64,000 nucleotides of DNA from Panagrolaimus kolymaensis (GCA_028622995.1 JAJQJQ010000063.1:124001-188000), one strand, 5' to 3'; positions 43,901-58,640 are shown, counted from the first letter of the stretch. Numbers and translations: made by a program. The notes: generated from the letters alone by a model not told the origin.

Positions 43901-46336
43901 AAATAAAATAAAGCCTAAAAAAGCTGGTTGCTGCTTAAAGTCTATAAAAAAAAGAAGGAAAGAAAGAAAAGAAATAAGGAACTAACTAATCCCGTTTTTT
44001 TTCTCTTCGTCGTTCGTTCGTTCGTTTTACAACTATCTAAAATACTTCCTGTTTCCTTTTTTTTCCAAATAAATAAATATTCAAATGTTTTTTTTGTGAC
44101 AAGACAAACATTTGGATAAGATAGATTGTAAAAATTATTTTTGCAAAAAAATCGTATCAGGGTTTGTTGTTACAATCTTCGCAAAAAAAGGTAACAAAAA
44201 AGCAGCAATGTTGAAAAGGAAAAAATACAATTAATTTTAAATTTTAAAATATGTAGCTAGCTTCCATAAATAACAAATGAAGTTTCTTTTGAAACAAAAA
44301 CAATGTCAGCTTAACATAATACATAATTAATGGCCTGGAGGTTTCTCTTTTTTGTTAAGTTAAAAGTCACTAAGTCCGAAGACAACAAAAAATAGGCAAG
44401 CAAAAAAAGGTGGCACCTGGGAATACTGTTGGTTTAACATATTTTGAAAAGTCTCAATCTTTTGAAAGAACAAAAAGTGGAATAGTTTTTGAATTTTTAA
44501 ACTCAAAATGAAACCCAAAAAAAATTTCAAATTACCATAGTAAAAGTGGAATTTTATATCCTTTATTACATAACGTCTGTCAACTTTATAAAATAAAAAT
44601 TAAATTTATAAACAACTATCTTTTCTGAAAGGCACCGAATAAAACCAAATTTAATCAAAAAAATATTTTCTTTTTCATATTTTTTGTTGCATTGATCTTT
44701 AAGAATGTTGTTTCGATTACATATGGTTAACTTATTAACGATAAATAATAATTTTTAACTTTTTTTGTTCAAAAAGTTACATTTTCAATTAACTTTTTAT
44801 TCTTCTTAAAATTTAAAATAAAAGTTTTGATTTTTTTGTATTGAATAAAAATTAAGTGTAATATAAAAATTAAATAAAATTATTTAAAAAAAATATAAAT
44901 CCCTTTATTTTTTTATGTAATTTTTCATTTATCAAAACACAACTTTTTTTTCTCTCTATAAAATAATAAATTCCTTTTTGGTGCGCAATCAAATCAAATA
45001 CATAAGTAAATCGGTTGCTGTTGTTATTGTTGAGTCATCTTTTCATCCATCCATCCAAAAGCAGCCATTGCAACACAAAAAAAAAAGAAGATAAAAGCAG
45101 GTTGGGTTTGACGACAATGACGACAACATTTTTTTTTGATGTATCTACGGAGGAAAAAAAATTTTTTTTAGTTAGTTAGTTGGGTGGCGGTTGACTCATC
45201 ACAACTTATTTTTTTGTTTGATTGAAATAGATCATGAATGAGCAATTTTTTCTCTCTCTCTCCTCCACCTGAATAAACATTGATGGTCAAAACATATTTA
45301 AAAAAAAGAATGACGAAGAGAAACGAGGAATAAAATACAAATAAACAAATTATTGAAGAAAAAATGTTTTATCATAAAAATTTGATAATAAAAATTATTA
45401 AAAATTTTAAAAATAGGTAATGCGGCAAGAAAACTTCAAAACTTTTAATTTACAGTTAGATGCAATTTAAAAAATGCTAAAACCTTCAATATTGGAAAGT
45501 TTCTTTGTTTTTTGAATTTTTATCCAAAAAATAGCTTCTTTTGTTCAAAGACTTGGAGGAAATTACTAATCATTTTTTTAAAATCAGAATGCTTTTTTTC
45601 TGTGTAAATTTTTCTTTCATTTTTTTGTGTTATCAAACATTTTTCTTTAATTTGGTGAAATTTGCGAACATTTATTTTAGCAAAAAATTAATTAACGAAA
45701 GGAAAATAGAAAAAAAGAAAAAACATTGTTTTGATACTTTTTCAATAAAAATTGAACCCCGCAAAAGAAATTTACGAATAAAAACAATAAAAAAATGACC
45801 AAAAAAAAGTTTCTGGAATACAAATGAAAACAAAAAAAAATAAAAATAAGAAGTGTAAATTTTTGACGAATAAAAAATCTTTGTTTTTTTTTTTGAAAGA
45901 GACAAGGCAACTTTTTTTAAAAATAAAAATCAGAATCATAATGCACCGCGGACCTGTAAGAAATCAGGAAAAAAAATTATATTTATGGATGCAAAACAAA
46001 AAAAAACAGTCATTATGAAAAATATAAAAATATCAAATTTATGATTTTCCACCCGAGAGACAGGTTGTTTAATTTCCATTTGAGACCAGCCACAATTTTT
46101 TTACTTTTGCATCCATACAAAATTTACGACATTGAAAATAAAAAAAAACGAAAGAGACACAATAAAAAAATTTTAAAAACTTTGCGATTGAATTTTTTTT
46201 AAATAATAAAATTTAATAATAATAACGAATAATTTTTATTGCTTCTTTGATTTTTTTGAGTTTGGTTTAATATAATAATTTTTCTTTTCTTCTTCCTGAA
46301 TTATTTTTTTGTTGATGTTGAGTTTTTGAATATTTT
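40953..46336. other. 5.4-kb AT-rich intergenic region
   Basis: There is no gene I can support between LIN-23 and the MAP kinase kinase. Long A/T runs alternate with short triplet and tetramer tracts: CGTCGTCGTCG (about 41223), GGCGGCGTCGTCGTC (about 42971) and CGTTCGTTCGTTCGTT (about 44011). It probably includes the LIN-23 promoter at its left end. Open frames are Lys-, Phe- or Ser-rich and lack splice partners. Confidence 0.45.
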
Positions 46337-49300
46337 TTATTCATCATCATCTTCGACTGTAAGAACACTGGATAACCATTCTCCAACATCCACATTGTTA
46401 TTTCTGTGAATTTGAAACCAAGGAAGAACCTAGAAAAAATTTTTTAGGGTTAAACTTAAAAATAATCAAAGTATTTTTTTCTAAAAGAAAATGTTTCAGT
46501 TTTGGAATTTAATAAATAAACTTTTCTGTTTAAAATACATTAATTCTTTGCATTTTTAATGGGGTTACTATAATATTTGTCTCATAGCGAAAAAAACAAA
46601 AAAAAACTTACAATAAGCATATCATATTTTGGACGACTTTGAGTATCCTTTGTTAAACACTGCTCAACAAATAATCTAAATTCATATGAAAATGTTTCAG
46701 GCAACCTTGGAGCTGGTTTATCTGTGATACTACACATTAAATCAAAAGGACTTTCAAAATTATATGGATATTCACATACAGCTAATTCAATCAACGTTAT
46801 ACCCAATGACCATACATCCGCTCGAACATCGTATCGAGTTCGTTGGATTCTTTCCGGGGATAAATAAGCTGTACAACCCAAAGATGAAGTCGATGCAAGT
46901 GAATCAATTAATTGACCCGCAATACCAAAATCACATAATTTTATATACCCATTCCAATCAATTAATATATTTGATGGTTTTATATCTCGATGAATAATAC
47001 CCTGAAGAAAAAAATATTATAGGTAAAAATTGAAGAAAATTTTTTCTTTTGATGGAGCTCTTCTTGAAAAAAAGAAGCTTCAAAATTTAGTTGGGAGACA
47101 AACTTGGTCTAATAACAAAAAAGGTAATTTTTTACTCCGAAGAAAAGTAAAAATGGGCAAAAAAATTTGTTTAGAAAAAATATGAATTTCGAAGTCGAGC
47201 AAGTAGCTTAAGAAATTTTCGTTTAAAATAATTTTTGTTTCGCAACGGAAGCTTTAATTTTGCCATTTCTTTACAGAATTCCATTAGCAAATTTAAATAA
47301 AAATTAGTTATGTTTCAAAAAAATCCAAAAAAATATTTTAACAAATTTTTGTTTTGAGATAATAAACTTGGTCCCACGATGAAAATGTCAAATTTTTGAT
47401 TTTGATATTTCCACAAAAACTATAAACGTTGTTGAAGAAAATTTGGCAAATGGAAAACTTAAACTTACATGTGTATCCTTTAAATATTTCAAAGCTTCTA
47501 TAACACTCACAGCCACTTTACCCAATATTAATTCGGGAATAAAAAAACCTTTAGGTTTTAAATGATTTTTATATAATTTTTCTAAACACATTGCCATCGT
47601 TTCCATACAAATATAAACATGATCCTAAAAAATCATAATAATAATAATAATAATAGAATTTCGCGGTGAGAAACAAAAAATTTTTATAAAAAAATTTTTT
47701 CATGCGGTAGTGTTACTTACATAAGTTAAAATATAACCATACGATCGAACAATAAAAGGACAATCATTGGATTTAATAATAACTTGTAAATCCATAAATA
47801 TCCTTTTAGTTTCTTGATCATTATCCGTTCGTTTCATTTCTTTTACAGCTAATAAACGATTATCCAAAACCCTTTGAGTTACAACCCCGCATGTGCCTGA
47901 ACCCAATTGAGCACGAATAAGTAAATTTTCTATTTTAACACCTTCATATTTTTGTGGACCAATGGTTATTACACCGGATAAAGATTTAATTTCCGCATAT
48001 CTTCTCTCCAGCTCTTCATCGGTTACCGCGGGCCTATCAGGTTCAAATTGTTGTGGACGGCGTTGTTGGCCACTTAGTTGCACTAAAAAATGAGATAAAT
48101 TTAAATATGGATTATTTTTTTTTCTTCATTTTTTGCTATAATACAAAATAATCAAGGTAGAGACGACGAGGGCATAAATTTAATCTATTAAAAACTATAA
48201 TAATAAAAAAATTATGGCTTAAAATATAATTATTTTTTATAGGATTTTGTAGTTTGTAAAAAAAGTAAAGGAAAAAAGTGTTGTTTAAAAATTTGCAAAA
48301 AAAAAATGGAGGGGATTTAGATTAAATTTAAAATAATTGTAGCAAAAGAAATATTGCAGAGAATCTTAGATACAAAAAAAAATATAAAAGAAAAAAATAT
48401 AAAAGCAAAAGCGCAAATTAATAAATTAGTTTTAATTTTGATCCAAAAAATAAATTTTAAAAAAGCTATAATAAAAGCAACCGAAACTTTTAGATTCAAA
48501 AAATGAAAACAAAATTTTTCAATGAATAATTATTTTTAATTAATTTTTAAACTTCAATCAAAATCAAAAAACAAAATTCGCTTACTATTTTTTCGTGGAA
48601 TTGGGCAAGTTAATGACCCAGCAAAATGGGTTGGTCGTTTGGGTGATGATGAAGTTGATGAAGTTAAATTTTTTATTAATAAAATATTATTATATCGATT
48701 ATTTGTATTTGTTATTAATGATGGTTTTGGATCAGAACTTGCGGAGCGTGATTGGTGTTGTTGATGATGATGATTTCTCCGCCTTCCACCACTAAATAAT
48801 TTCCATCGACGTAATCGATCTTCCCACTCTGAAATGAAAAAGAAAAATAAGTTTTTGGAGAAAAAAAATTTTTAAAGGTATTATTTTTCGAGAGGGATTG
48901 GGGTTGGAAAAAAAAATAAAAAAAAACTGATAAGATAACAACTACGACGAGGACGACAAAAAAAATATAAGTAACACAATAAAAATAATAATAATACCGC
49001 GGCAACACAAAATTAACGAAAGAAGAACACAAAAAAAAAATAAAGGACTTTTTTCAATTTTCTTTTGTTGAGCGAAAAAAAAAATATCAAGAAGGCAACA
49101 ACACAATAATAAAAAAAAGCAGACGATGGGAGAAAGAAAGGGATACATCCACGATGACACCGATACCGACGATGATAAATAAAAAAAAATATGGGGGAGA
49201 TCAGCCGAAAATAAAATTTTTTGAAGTTTTTTTTGATTGGCTTTTAAAGAGAGATTTTTTGGACTTTGAAAAAAAAAGATAGGTTTACATAACAATAAAA

Positions 49301-50818
49301 ATTTTTTATGGGTCTAGAAAATGTCCAAATAAAGAAAACTTTTACAAAAGCATGAAACATTCACCGGAAATATATATACCCATGTTTTTTTTTTGAAAAT
49401 TTGTAAAAATAAAAAATATGCATGAATCATACAAGAGAGTGGACGACGACGATGATGACAATCAACTATTTTTATAAAATAAAAAAAAAAGGATGGATGG
49501 GTGCAAACAATAAAGAATGGTTTTTTTTTGTGTCTCATCTCCGTCCTCCCCTTGATCGGTGGTTGCTTGCTTCTCCGCCCTCACAAAATTTGTCGTTGTC
49601 GTTGAGCCAGCCAAATCAAAAATAAAAAATGAGTCATTTTACATCACAAAAATTTATTAAAAGGAGTGAATGAATGAGTGATGATTGAGAAATATGTACA
49701 AAAATCTGGATTTAAATATTTTTTATTTTTTTGGATGGAACGCTGACGTCAAATAAAAAAAGAAGCACGCATGCATGAAGAAAAAAATAAATGAAATAAA
49801 ATAAGTTAAAGTAAGTTACTCAACATTTTTTTTTATTTACTGATTTGGCGGCGGCTACTGACTATTTTTTTTATTTATGTAAAAAAATTTAAAAGAGGGT
49901 TGGGTATAAATTTTTTTTCTTTTAAAAGTTATAAAAAAAAGACATAGTCATAAATTATGGAAAAAATATGTAAAGTGAAATTTTGCAAATTTGCGTCACA
50001 AAAATAAAAGTTTTATGATCGTGTTTACAAAATTTTGGTGGGCATAAAAATGAGATTGTAAAAAATATTAAACGTACTATTTTAAAAAGTTGTAAAAAAA
50101 GCTAAAATTAAGTAAAGCTGTAAAAATGGGGCAAGAAAAAAAATTGCTTGTTTCAACTGAATTTAAAAGAAAAAAAAATCAAAACAAAAAAGTATACGAC
50201 ATTGAATTTTCTCCAAACCTCACTCACGACCACAAAAAATGTTCCAATCAAAACACAATAATCAAAGAAAACTAAGTAAAAAAAATTCACGATAAAAACA
50301 AAATATTTTTAAAACCACGAACACCAATAAACAACGAAACGACGAAAACTAAAAAAACTTTACTTTTAACTACAAAAAAAAGTTTAAATTAAAAAAATTA
50401 AAGTACCGATAAGTCTTTGATGAATGGGTGAAAAAAATGATCCTCCTCCACCTCCTCCTCCACCTGGGCTATTATTATTAGGAGAATTATTAGTATTTGA
50501 AATATTAGTATTAGCTATAGCAGTAATCGAAGAACGAATAATTTTTATTGGAGTTTTAGGTGTATTTAAATTTGATGGAGAATTAGAATTTGAATTCGAT
50601 GAAATGGAATAATCACGAATTATTATTGAAGATTTTGATGGTGTTCGTTGTTGTTTATTATTATATTTTTTTGGGGTGGTCGTGGTAGTTGTTGTTTTTA
50701 TTGTGGATGTTGTAGTTGCTGCTGAGGTTGAATGTTCTTGTGATGATGGTGATAGGGCTGCAGTTGCTGCTATTGCTGCTGTTGCGCGAGAAGTTGATGT
50801 TGTTGTCGTCGTCGACAT
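46337..50818 (-). CDS. MAP kinase kinase of the MKK7 type (JNK pathway)
   Basis: The predicted 551-residue protein has six exons: 50818-50407, 48828-48586, 48082-47721, 47624-47469, 47001-46612 and 46429-46337. The kinase core matches MKK7/Hemipterous (MEK-1 or JKK-1 in C. elegans). It has the Gly loop LGSGTCG (about 278-284), LAVKEMKR with the ATP-site Lys (about 299), SNDCPFIVRSYGY, HRDIKPSN (catalytic Asp about 397), DFG (about 415) and the activation loop SLASTSS, with Ser and Thr at the MKK7 phosphosites (about 425 and 429). The APE triplet reads SPE. The C-terminus VDVGEWLSSVL resembles the MKK7 docking region for MAP3Ks. The first about 137 residues are Thr/Ser/Asn/Gly homopolymers, and intron 1 is about 1.6 kb. 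MKK7 enzymes phosphorylate JNK on Thr/Tyr in stress signalling. Confidence 0.93.
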
Positions 50819-53514
50819 CACACTCTTCTTTTTTTCTTTTTCTTTTTATTTTTTTCCCTACCTCCTTACACACACATGTAGTATAAAGGACGCACGCAGG
50901 ACACACGTGAAAAAAAAAAGAAATTTTTTTTTATATATTCCGTAGTTATTTTCTTTTTTTCTTCTAAAATTCGAAGGTGGCGGTTAAATATTATTTATTG
51001 AAGTTTGTCGTTTGACGTCGTCGTCTTCGTCTGCTTTTCTTTTAGAAAATAAGAAAGTGCGGTTCCGCGAAGTTTTCTTTCTTTTTTTTGCAAAATTTTT
51101 GAGGAACAAAAACTAAGTAATTTTTTTAGTTAGTTTTGTTAGTTAATAATATATCTTCTTTTTCTCAGTAATAATAATAATAATAATTTTAAATAAAAAT
51201 AATGATATCTTTAAAATTTCTTTTTCTTCTTCCATCATCAAAATCATTTTAGCTGCTGCCATTGCCGTTGTTGTCGTTGACGTTGTTGCCGCCGCCATTT
51301 TCATTTATATGTATTTATTTTTCTAGGAATCAAGGAAATAATAATATTAATAATATTTTTAAGATTTTTTTTGAGAAATATTATAATTTAATTTAATTTA
51401 TAATTTTTGTTTGTTGTTGATGTAACAACATAGTAGCACCATTTGAAGCAAGCTGTTGCTGCACTTGCAGGAATATTTTTTTTTAGGGTGAAAAAAAAGT
51501 ATTAGGTATAAATAAACACCACTCTTCTTTCTTCTCTTTTTTTATGTTAGCAGTAATAATAATAAAAATAAGGACATTATCTTCTTTTTTTTGGGGTTTT
51601 CGTTGTTCGTTAAATAAAAAAATAAATAAATATAAATAAAAATAACAACAACAATAACACTCAAAAGTAAAAAATTATAAAGAAAAATTTAAATGATTCT
51701 TATTTTTTCTTTTGTTTTTATTTTTTTTTACATATAAAACACACACACCGAAAATCTTCTTTCGTGGAAAAAATAAATATATGTAGGAAGAAGAAGAAGT
51801 TGTCGTCGTCGTCGATTCAATTCAATTCGAGTCAAGCCAAAAGAGCCCAAGCAAGCAGCAGCAGCTTCGAGTCGAATAAGAAGACGAATCTCGAGAAAAA
51901 AAAAATGGAAAGGAAAAGAAAACTCAGAAAAAGAGAGATGGATGGAACAAAAAAAAATGTATGGAAAACGGATGGCAGAGGAAAGGAAAAAAAAAAGAAA
52001 AAATAGTGGACACCAACAACGGAGAACGAGAACGAGAACAACAAGGACGACGACGACGACGATAAAAAATGGCGGAAATTTACGAAACCAAAAAAGGAGA
52101 ATTTCAGTCAGTCGAAACAAGCATTAAAAAAAAGACCCCCAAATGCAGACAGAATGGCTTTTTTCTTTATTCTTGCAATGGCGGTGGCAAAATAAAGAAA
52201 AAAATGTTTTTGGCCAATGTAGTAAGCGAGCGACGGCGACGGCGTCGGCGGCTGTCAGCGTTAGAATAATATAATACATACATATTTCTGTATCCTTGCT
52301 TGCTTTGCCGCATTTTTCAAGTTGCAAAAAAAAGAATTTTAGTTTTAGTTTGTTGTTTCTCATTTCATTTTTCGCCCTCTCTTTTTTTCTTCATGCAATG
52401 TTAGTTAAAGGCCGAAGGCGAAAAAGAACGGAAAAGGAAACGAAGGAAGGAAAAGGCTTTCTTTCTTAGCCATTCTTTGCTCTCTATTTTCCTCACAAAA
52501 TTTTTTTGGACATAACAATTTTTTTTTTGTTTGGACCCTCTCTTTCTCTTTCTCTCTTCCATTTCTCGTTAAAAACATGCATCTAACAAACATACAAAAA
52601 AAAAGAGTGAGAAAGGCTATTCCATTTTATTTTATTTGACAAAGGCATAAAATAAAAAAATCTTTGCTTTTTCTTCCACCATTTTTTTTTGTTTTTTTTA
52701 GTTTTTACAATCATAGCTTTTTTCAAAGAAGACAGAAGAAGAACTTTAAAATAAAATTTACAACTTTTCAAAAAAATTGCGAGAAAGAAAGAAAAAAAGA
52801 AGTTAGTTAATGATTGATGAAGAAGAAAGAAACTAAAAAAATATATCACAGAAAAAAAAATACATATATCCATTATTCAACAACCCACCAATTTTATTTC
52901 TTTTTAAATTTTAAAAAATTTTTAGAAAGAAGAAAAAAATGTTTATAATCTCAAGAGAATCATCGAAGAAAACTATAAAGAGAATATATAAAAGATTTTT
53001 TTTAACTAACTAAAATAAATAATAATAGTAATACTTTTACATTACAAAAAGCAACAACAACAACCACCAACAAACGAAAAACTAATCTTGTGTTTATATT
53101 TTGGAATAAAAAATAATTACAGATTGCAGAGAGAGAAAAAGAATGATGTTTGCAGGAAAATTTGTTAATACAAAAAAGTGATGATTTTTAAAAAAATATA
53201 TATAAATAAAAAAAGTTGTTCGTTGGAATTATTAGATCTGATTTTTTTTAATGTTTTTATTTTAGAAATGAATTAAGGTTCGTTTGGAGACAAAAAAAAG
53301 GTTAGCCAATAAATTTTTAAACATCGCACCTGTAAATTGGCAAAATGCCCGCTTCGTTTATTGTATGGGAAAGCAGATTCAAGCAAAAAATTTTGTTCGT
53401 TCAACAAAGCTTTTCTTCTTCATTCAAAATTTTTTTATTGTTGTTTCAAAAAATTATTATCCTCGACTTTGACATAAATTTGTTAAACAAAAAAATTATT
53501 GCTGCTTTGAAATA
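50819..53514. other. Divergent promoter region, MKK7 and RPC1
   Basis: This 2.7-kb region lies between two genes transcribed away from each other. It contains AAT and GAC triplet tracts (about 51171-51184 and 52047-52060), a CGGCGACGGCGTCGG tract (about 52230), and a TTATTTTAG acceptor-like site at about 53264. A 66-codon frame at 52069-52269 starts MAEIYETKKGEFQ but ends in poly-Arg; I do not call it a gene. Confidence 0.45.
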
Positions 53515-56500
53515 ATGCAAAAAGATAACTTTCAACTACCTGATACCTCCAAACAAATGTAAGTCTTTTAAATAATGTTTGATTCTAAAGTGTTATTGTT
53601 ACATCATTGAATATTTTTTTAGTACTGCTGTTCGATTTATAGCTGGTGGAGCTCAATTTATCAAGGATACATCACAACTTGAAATATTCAATAATAAATT
53701 ATATGAAGATGTTGATGGAAAATTTGGTCCTGCTCCTTTTGGTCCATTGGATTTGAGATTGGTAAGGGATTTATGCCTTTCATATCTCAAGAAACTTTTG
53801 TTCTTATTTTTTCTGCTGTTATTCGCTCATTTTGAGGCTTATCTCTCTTTTATAAAAGTTTCTTACATTCCTCTTCTTTTTCAGGGAACATCTTTACGAA
53901 CGAATAATTGTCAAACATGTGGTCAGAATATGGTTGAATGCATTGGCCATTTTGGTCATATTGATCTCGTGGTTCCTGTGTTTCATACTGGATTCTTTCG
54001 TCTTACAATCAAACTTCTTCAATGTATTTGTAAGGTTAGCTTTTGCCTTTTTATGGTGCAATTCAAAGGTTGATATCAAGCCAAAAATGTTTATGTGTTT
54101 TCCTTACTTTTACCTCAAATTTTACGTTCATATCATTAGTCTCCTTTTCTTTACTTCTTCTTGTTTGCAAAATTATCGTTGAATGACTTTTGAATGTAAA
54201 ACTTACATCTTTTATATTTCAGGAATGTGGGTCAACTCTTCTCTCTGGTTCTGTAAAGCAAAAATTACTTGCGCAGATTTCTTCACCTAATTTGGATTAC
54301 CTCAAAAGAAAAGCGCTGCACAAGAAGATAGTGGAGATGTCAAAAAAGATCTCGAATTGTCCCTCATGTGATGCTTGCAATGGTGTGGTAAAGAAAGCTT
54401 CTGGATCAGTAATGAAGATTGCACATGCCAAATATCTCAATGGTGAACAAATCAATATCTTTGTTGACGAAAATACAGAAAATACCAGCAGTTTATTGAA
54501 TATGAAGTATGAACTCCTTGATCCTGAAATGGTTTTGAACTTGTTTCAACGAATTAAGAAAGAAGTAAGCTTCGTTGAATTAGCACTTAAATCTCTTTAC
54601 AACACATATTTTAGGATTATGGCTTGATTATGGTTCGAAATGATAAATTCATGAACCCTTGTGATCTTATTGTTACTAGAATTGCTGTGCCACCAAGTTG
54701 TATTCGGCCATCTGTGGTAACTGATTTCCGTCCCGGCTCAAACGAAGATGATATTACGATGAAATTGACTGAAATTATGCTTATAAATGATGTTATAAAG
54801 AAGCACAAGAAGGATGGAGCGCCAACGAAAACAATAACAGAAACATGGGATCATTTACAAGTAAATTTCCTTAAATATAACTTTTAATAGTAACGATTGT
54901 TATTTTTAGATTCAATGTGCTTTGTATATCAACAGTGAACTTAATGGCTTACCATTAGAAATGCAACCGAAGAAGTTCATACGATCGTTTACTCAAAGAT
55001 TGAAGGGAAAACAAGGTCGCTTCCGTGGTAATTTGTCTGGAAAACGTGTTGATTTTAGTGGTCGTACTGTATGTTTACTTTTCCCTCTCTTCTAATCTTT
55101 CACTAATTAACCTTTCTTTTTCAGGTCATTTCTCCCGATCCTAATCTCAAAATTGATCAAGTTGGTGTTCCTATTCAAATCGCCAAAATCCTGACTTTTC
55201 CTGAAGTTGTAAACAAAATCAATATTGAAACACTCCGACAACTTGTAATCAATGGCGATGAAATACATCCTGGTGCAACTCATATCGTTGAAGGCTCGTC
55301 TGGACGTAAGAAGTTTCTCAAATATGGTGATCGTAAAGCTGCTGCAGATCAACTTCGACTTGGTGATGTTGTGGAACGTCATTTACAAGATAATGATATC
55401 GTCTTATTCAATCGTCAACCATCACTTCACAAAATTTCAATCATGGCTCATCGAGCGAAAGTTATGCCACATCGAACTTTTCGATTCAACGAATGCGCGT
55501 GTACTCCATACAATGCTGATTTTGATGGAGACGAAATGAATTTACATTTACCTCAAACCTATGAAGCCAAAGCTGAAGCTGCATCATTGATGGGACTTAA
55601 ATATAATCTGATTACTCCACGATCTGGTGAACCTTTGATCGCAGCAATTCAAGATTTTATTTCTGCTGGATATTTGATGACTTTGAAAGATACTTTTCTT
55701 CAAAAAGGACAAGTGATGAGATTAGCTGCTTCTTTAATGGATAAATCAGAAAAACATCAAATGAGAGTGGTGATTCCAAAGCCAGCTATTATTGCGCCGT
55801 ATCCTATGTGGACAGGAAAACAACTTGTTGAATTGATCTTGAATCCTTATCGACAGCCGAATTGTGTTATCAATCTTACAACAAAGAACAAATCGTATTC
55901 AAAGGACAATGAATTCTGCCCAAAGGTTTGTTTTTAACGCTTTTTGTGAAACCATCCAATATCTTTACGAATGTCCTCTTATTATTATATTTCAAAATAA
56001 GTAATATGTTCGTCTTTTAGGATGGTTACATCATTATCAGAAAGAACAAACTGCTTGCTGGATGTTTGGATAAAACTTTGCTTGGATCTGGTTCAAAAAC
56101 GAGTATCTTTTATACTCTTCTTCGAGATGTTAGTGAAGATGCTGCAATTGAAGCAATGTGGAGATTAGCAAGAATGTCACCTGTTTTCATGTCGATTCGT
56201 GGAATGACTCTTGGAATTGGAGATGTTAAACCAACTCAAGGTGTAATAAATGATAAACTAAAGCTGCTCAAAGAAGGATACGGAAAAGTCGACACTTATA
56301 TTTCTCAATTCACTAATCGAACTCTCAAACAATCACCTGGTCGAACACAACGTGAAACTCTTGAAGCTTTGATCCTCCGTGAACTTTCTGCAATTCGTGA
56401 GTATTGTGGTTCATCGTGTTTGAATAATCTTCCATCTCATAATTCACCTTTAACTATGGCTGTTTGTGGTTCAAAAGGTTCTTTCATCAATGTTTCTCAA

Positions 56501-58435
56501 ATGATTGCATGTGTTGGACAACAAGCTATCTCTGGTAATCGTCCTGCTGATGGCTTTCCTGGTCGAACATTACCTTTGTTCAACTTTCATGATGAATCTC
56601 CTGTTGCTAAAGGATTTGTGGAAAACTCCTTTTTCTCTGGTCTCATTCCAGCTGAATTCTTCTTTCATACTATGGCAGGAAGAGAGGGTCTTGTTGATAC
56701 TGCAGTCAAAACAGCTGAAACTGGTTACATGCAGCGTCGATTAGTCAAATGTTTAGAAGATTTAGCTTCTAATTATGATGGTACTGTTCGAACATCAACT
56801 GGTGAAATCGTTCAATTTATTTTTGGTGAAGATGGTCTTGATCCTGCTTGCATGGAAGCTAAATCTGGTGCTGTTGTTGATTTTGAGCATGTATTAGAAC
56901 ACATCAAAGCTATGGTACCTTATGATAAAGACGAAGATGAAAGAAATCTGGAAGCGATGATTGCTTTAGTGGATATCGAAATTAAGAAACAATTGAAGAT
57001 ATTGCCACAGAAATTCTTGATGGATCTGAAAGAGTTCATTTTTCGAACGATTACCGTTGCTTGTGAAGAAGCTAAGAAGTTGTTCCCTATTGTCAAAGAG
57101 TGAGTTTAGAACTTATTTCCATCTTCTTTCTTTGGTTTTCCTAAAGCAACTTTAACTAACATGCTCTTTTTTTTAGTGATCCAAAGAAATTCAAAGAATA
57201 CAATGCTGAAAGACAAAGTGCTTATGTGGCTAAAGAAGCAATAACATCGACTCAACTTGGTGAATTCGTGGATCTTTGTTTATCAAAAGCTCGTCGAGCT
57301 GTGATAGAACCTGGTACAGCAGTTGGTGCTATAGCTGCAACGTCCATTGGTGAACCTTCAACTCAAATGACGCTCAAAACTTTCCACTTTGCCGGTGTTG
57401 CTTCAATGAATATTACTCAAGGTGTTCCAAGAATAAAAGAAATTATTAATGCTGTACGACAAATTTCCACTCCTGTTATTACTGTGGAACTAAGTGATCC
57501 AACAAATGAAACTCTTGCTCGAAGAGTTAAAGCTCGAATTGAAAAGACAACACTTGGAGAAGTATCAAAGCATATTGAACAAGTATTTATGCCTGATGAT
57601 TGCTTTATTGAAATCTTATTGGATGCTAAAAGAATCTTATTGCTTCAATTGGAAGTCACACCTGAATCTATTGCACATTCCATTGCTATTGCCAAACTTC
57701 CTGTTGCTGTTAAAGCTCCTCAAGTTGAAATCATCAATAGCACTCTGATTGTTGTAAGACCGCCTCAACAAACTTCTAAAATGCCATTCATTTTGGCAAT
57801 GCATTATCTCAAATATCATCTCGCTAATGTTGTTATCAAAGGTATGGATTTCTTTTGTTCACATTTTGTGTACATTCCTTTCTCTTTTAGGCTTACCAAA
57901 TGTTCAAAGATGTCTCATTCATGCTGATGAAAAAACTGGAAAAACGTTCAAACTTCTTGCTGAGGGAACTGATTTCAAACAAGTTTTGGCTATTCCTCAT
58001 GTGAACACAAGTCGAACAACATTCAATAATGCTTTGGTTATCGCTGATGTACTTGGAATTGAAGCTGCAAGAAAATCAATCATAGATGAAATTACATCAA
58101 CTATGGAAAGTCATGGTATTACTCTTGATCGTCGACATATTATGTTATTAGCTGATTTGATGACATTCAAGTAAGTTGATTATTTGTTATGCATGATTGA
58201 CCTTTTGTTTTTTTTCAGAGGTGAAGTACTTGGTATCACTCGAAATGGTTTAGTCAAGATGAAAGAATCGGTCCTATTATTAGCATCATTCGAGAGAACA
58301 ACGGATCATTTATATGAAGCTGCATTCTATGGTCAAAAAGATAAAATCTGTGGTGTTTCTGAATGCATCATTACTGGAAATCCCATCTCTATTGGTACTG
58401 GAATGTTCAAAATTCTCAAAGATTTGAAAATTTAA
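53515..58435 (+). CDS. rpc-1: RNA polymerase III largest subunit RPC1
   Basis: The predicted 1373-residue protein has eleven exons: 53515-53558, 53623-53761, 53885-54034, 54223-54564, 54615-54860, 54910-55068, 55125-55925, 56021-57099, 57177-57841, 57891-58170 and 58219-58435. Human RPC1 is 1390 residues. The zinc-clamp CQTCG and ECIGHFGH lie at about residues 70-86, followed by a second CPSC set. The metal site [10 protein letters not shown] is at about 490-499, with Asp 492, 494 and 496 holding the catalytic Mg. A trigger loop (about 840-870) follows ([18 protein letters not shown]), and the C-terminus ends [15 protein letters not shown]. There is no heptad CTD, as expected for Pol III. It makes tRNA, 5S and other small RNAs in the nucleus. 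It is probably the first gene of an operon with the three genes downstream. Confidence 0.96.
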
Positions 58436-58640
58436 GAATGGTTTAATTTTGTCTATAGGTTTTTTGTTTGTTTGTTGTTACTATGTATTATTGTTGTTGA
58501 GTTTAAAATGATTATAAAGTTTAATGTTATTGTATTTGTTTGTTTGGATTCTTGTGAAACTTTTTCTGGTCTTTACCGAAACTTATTTTTATGCTTTGCT
58601 TGTTTTTTTTGAATGGACTTTGCATGAAATTGAAAGAGGT

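Noticed and set aside
50424..50945. Plus-strand frames rich in Pro, Val and Glu
   Set aside because: They are antisense of the Thr/Ser/Gly homopolymer exon of the MKK7 gene.
52069..52269. Frame starting MAEIYETKKGEFQ
   Set aside because: It ends in poly-Arg from a GC-rich tract, has no splice partner and no recognised domain, and is probably chance within the divergent promoter region.
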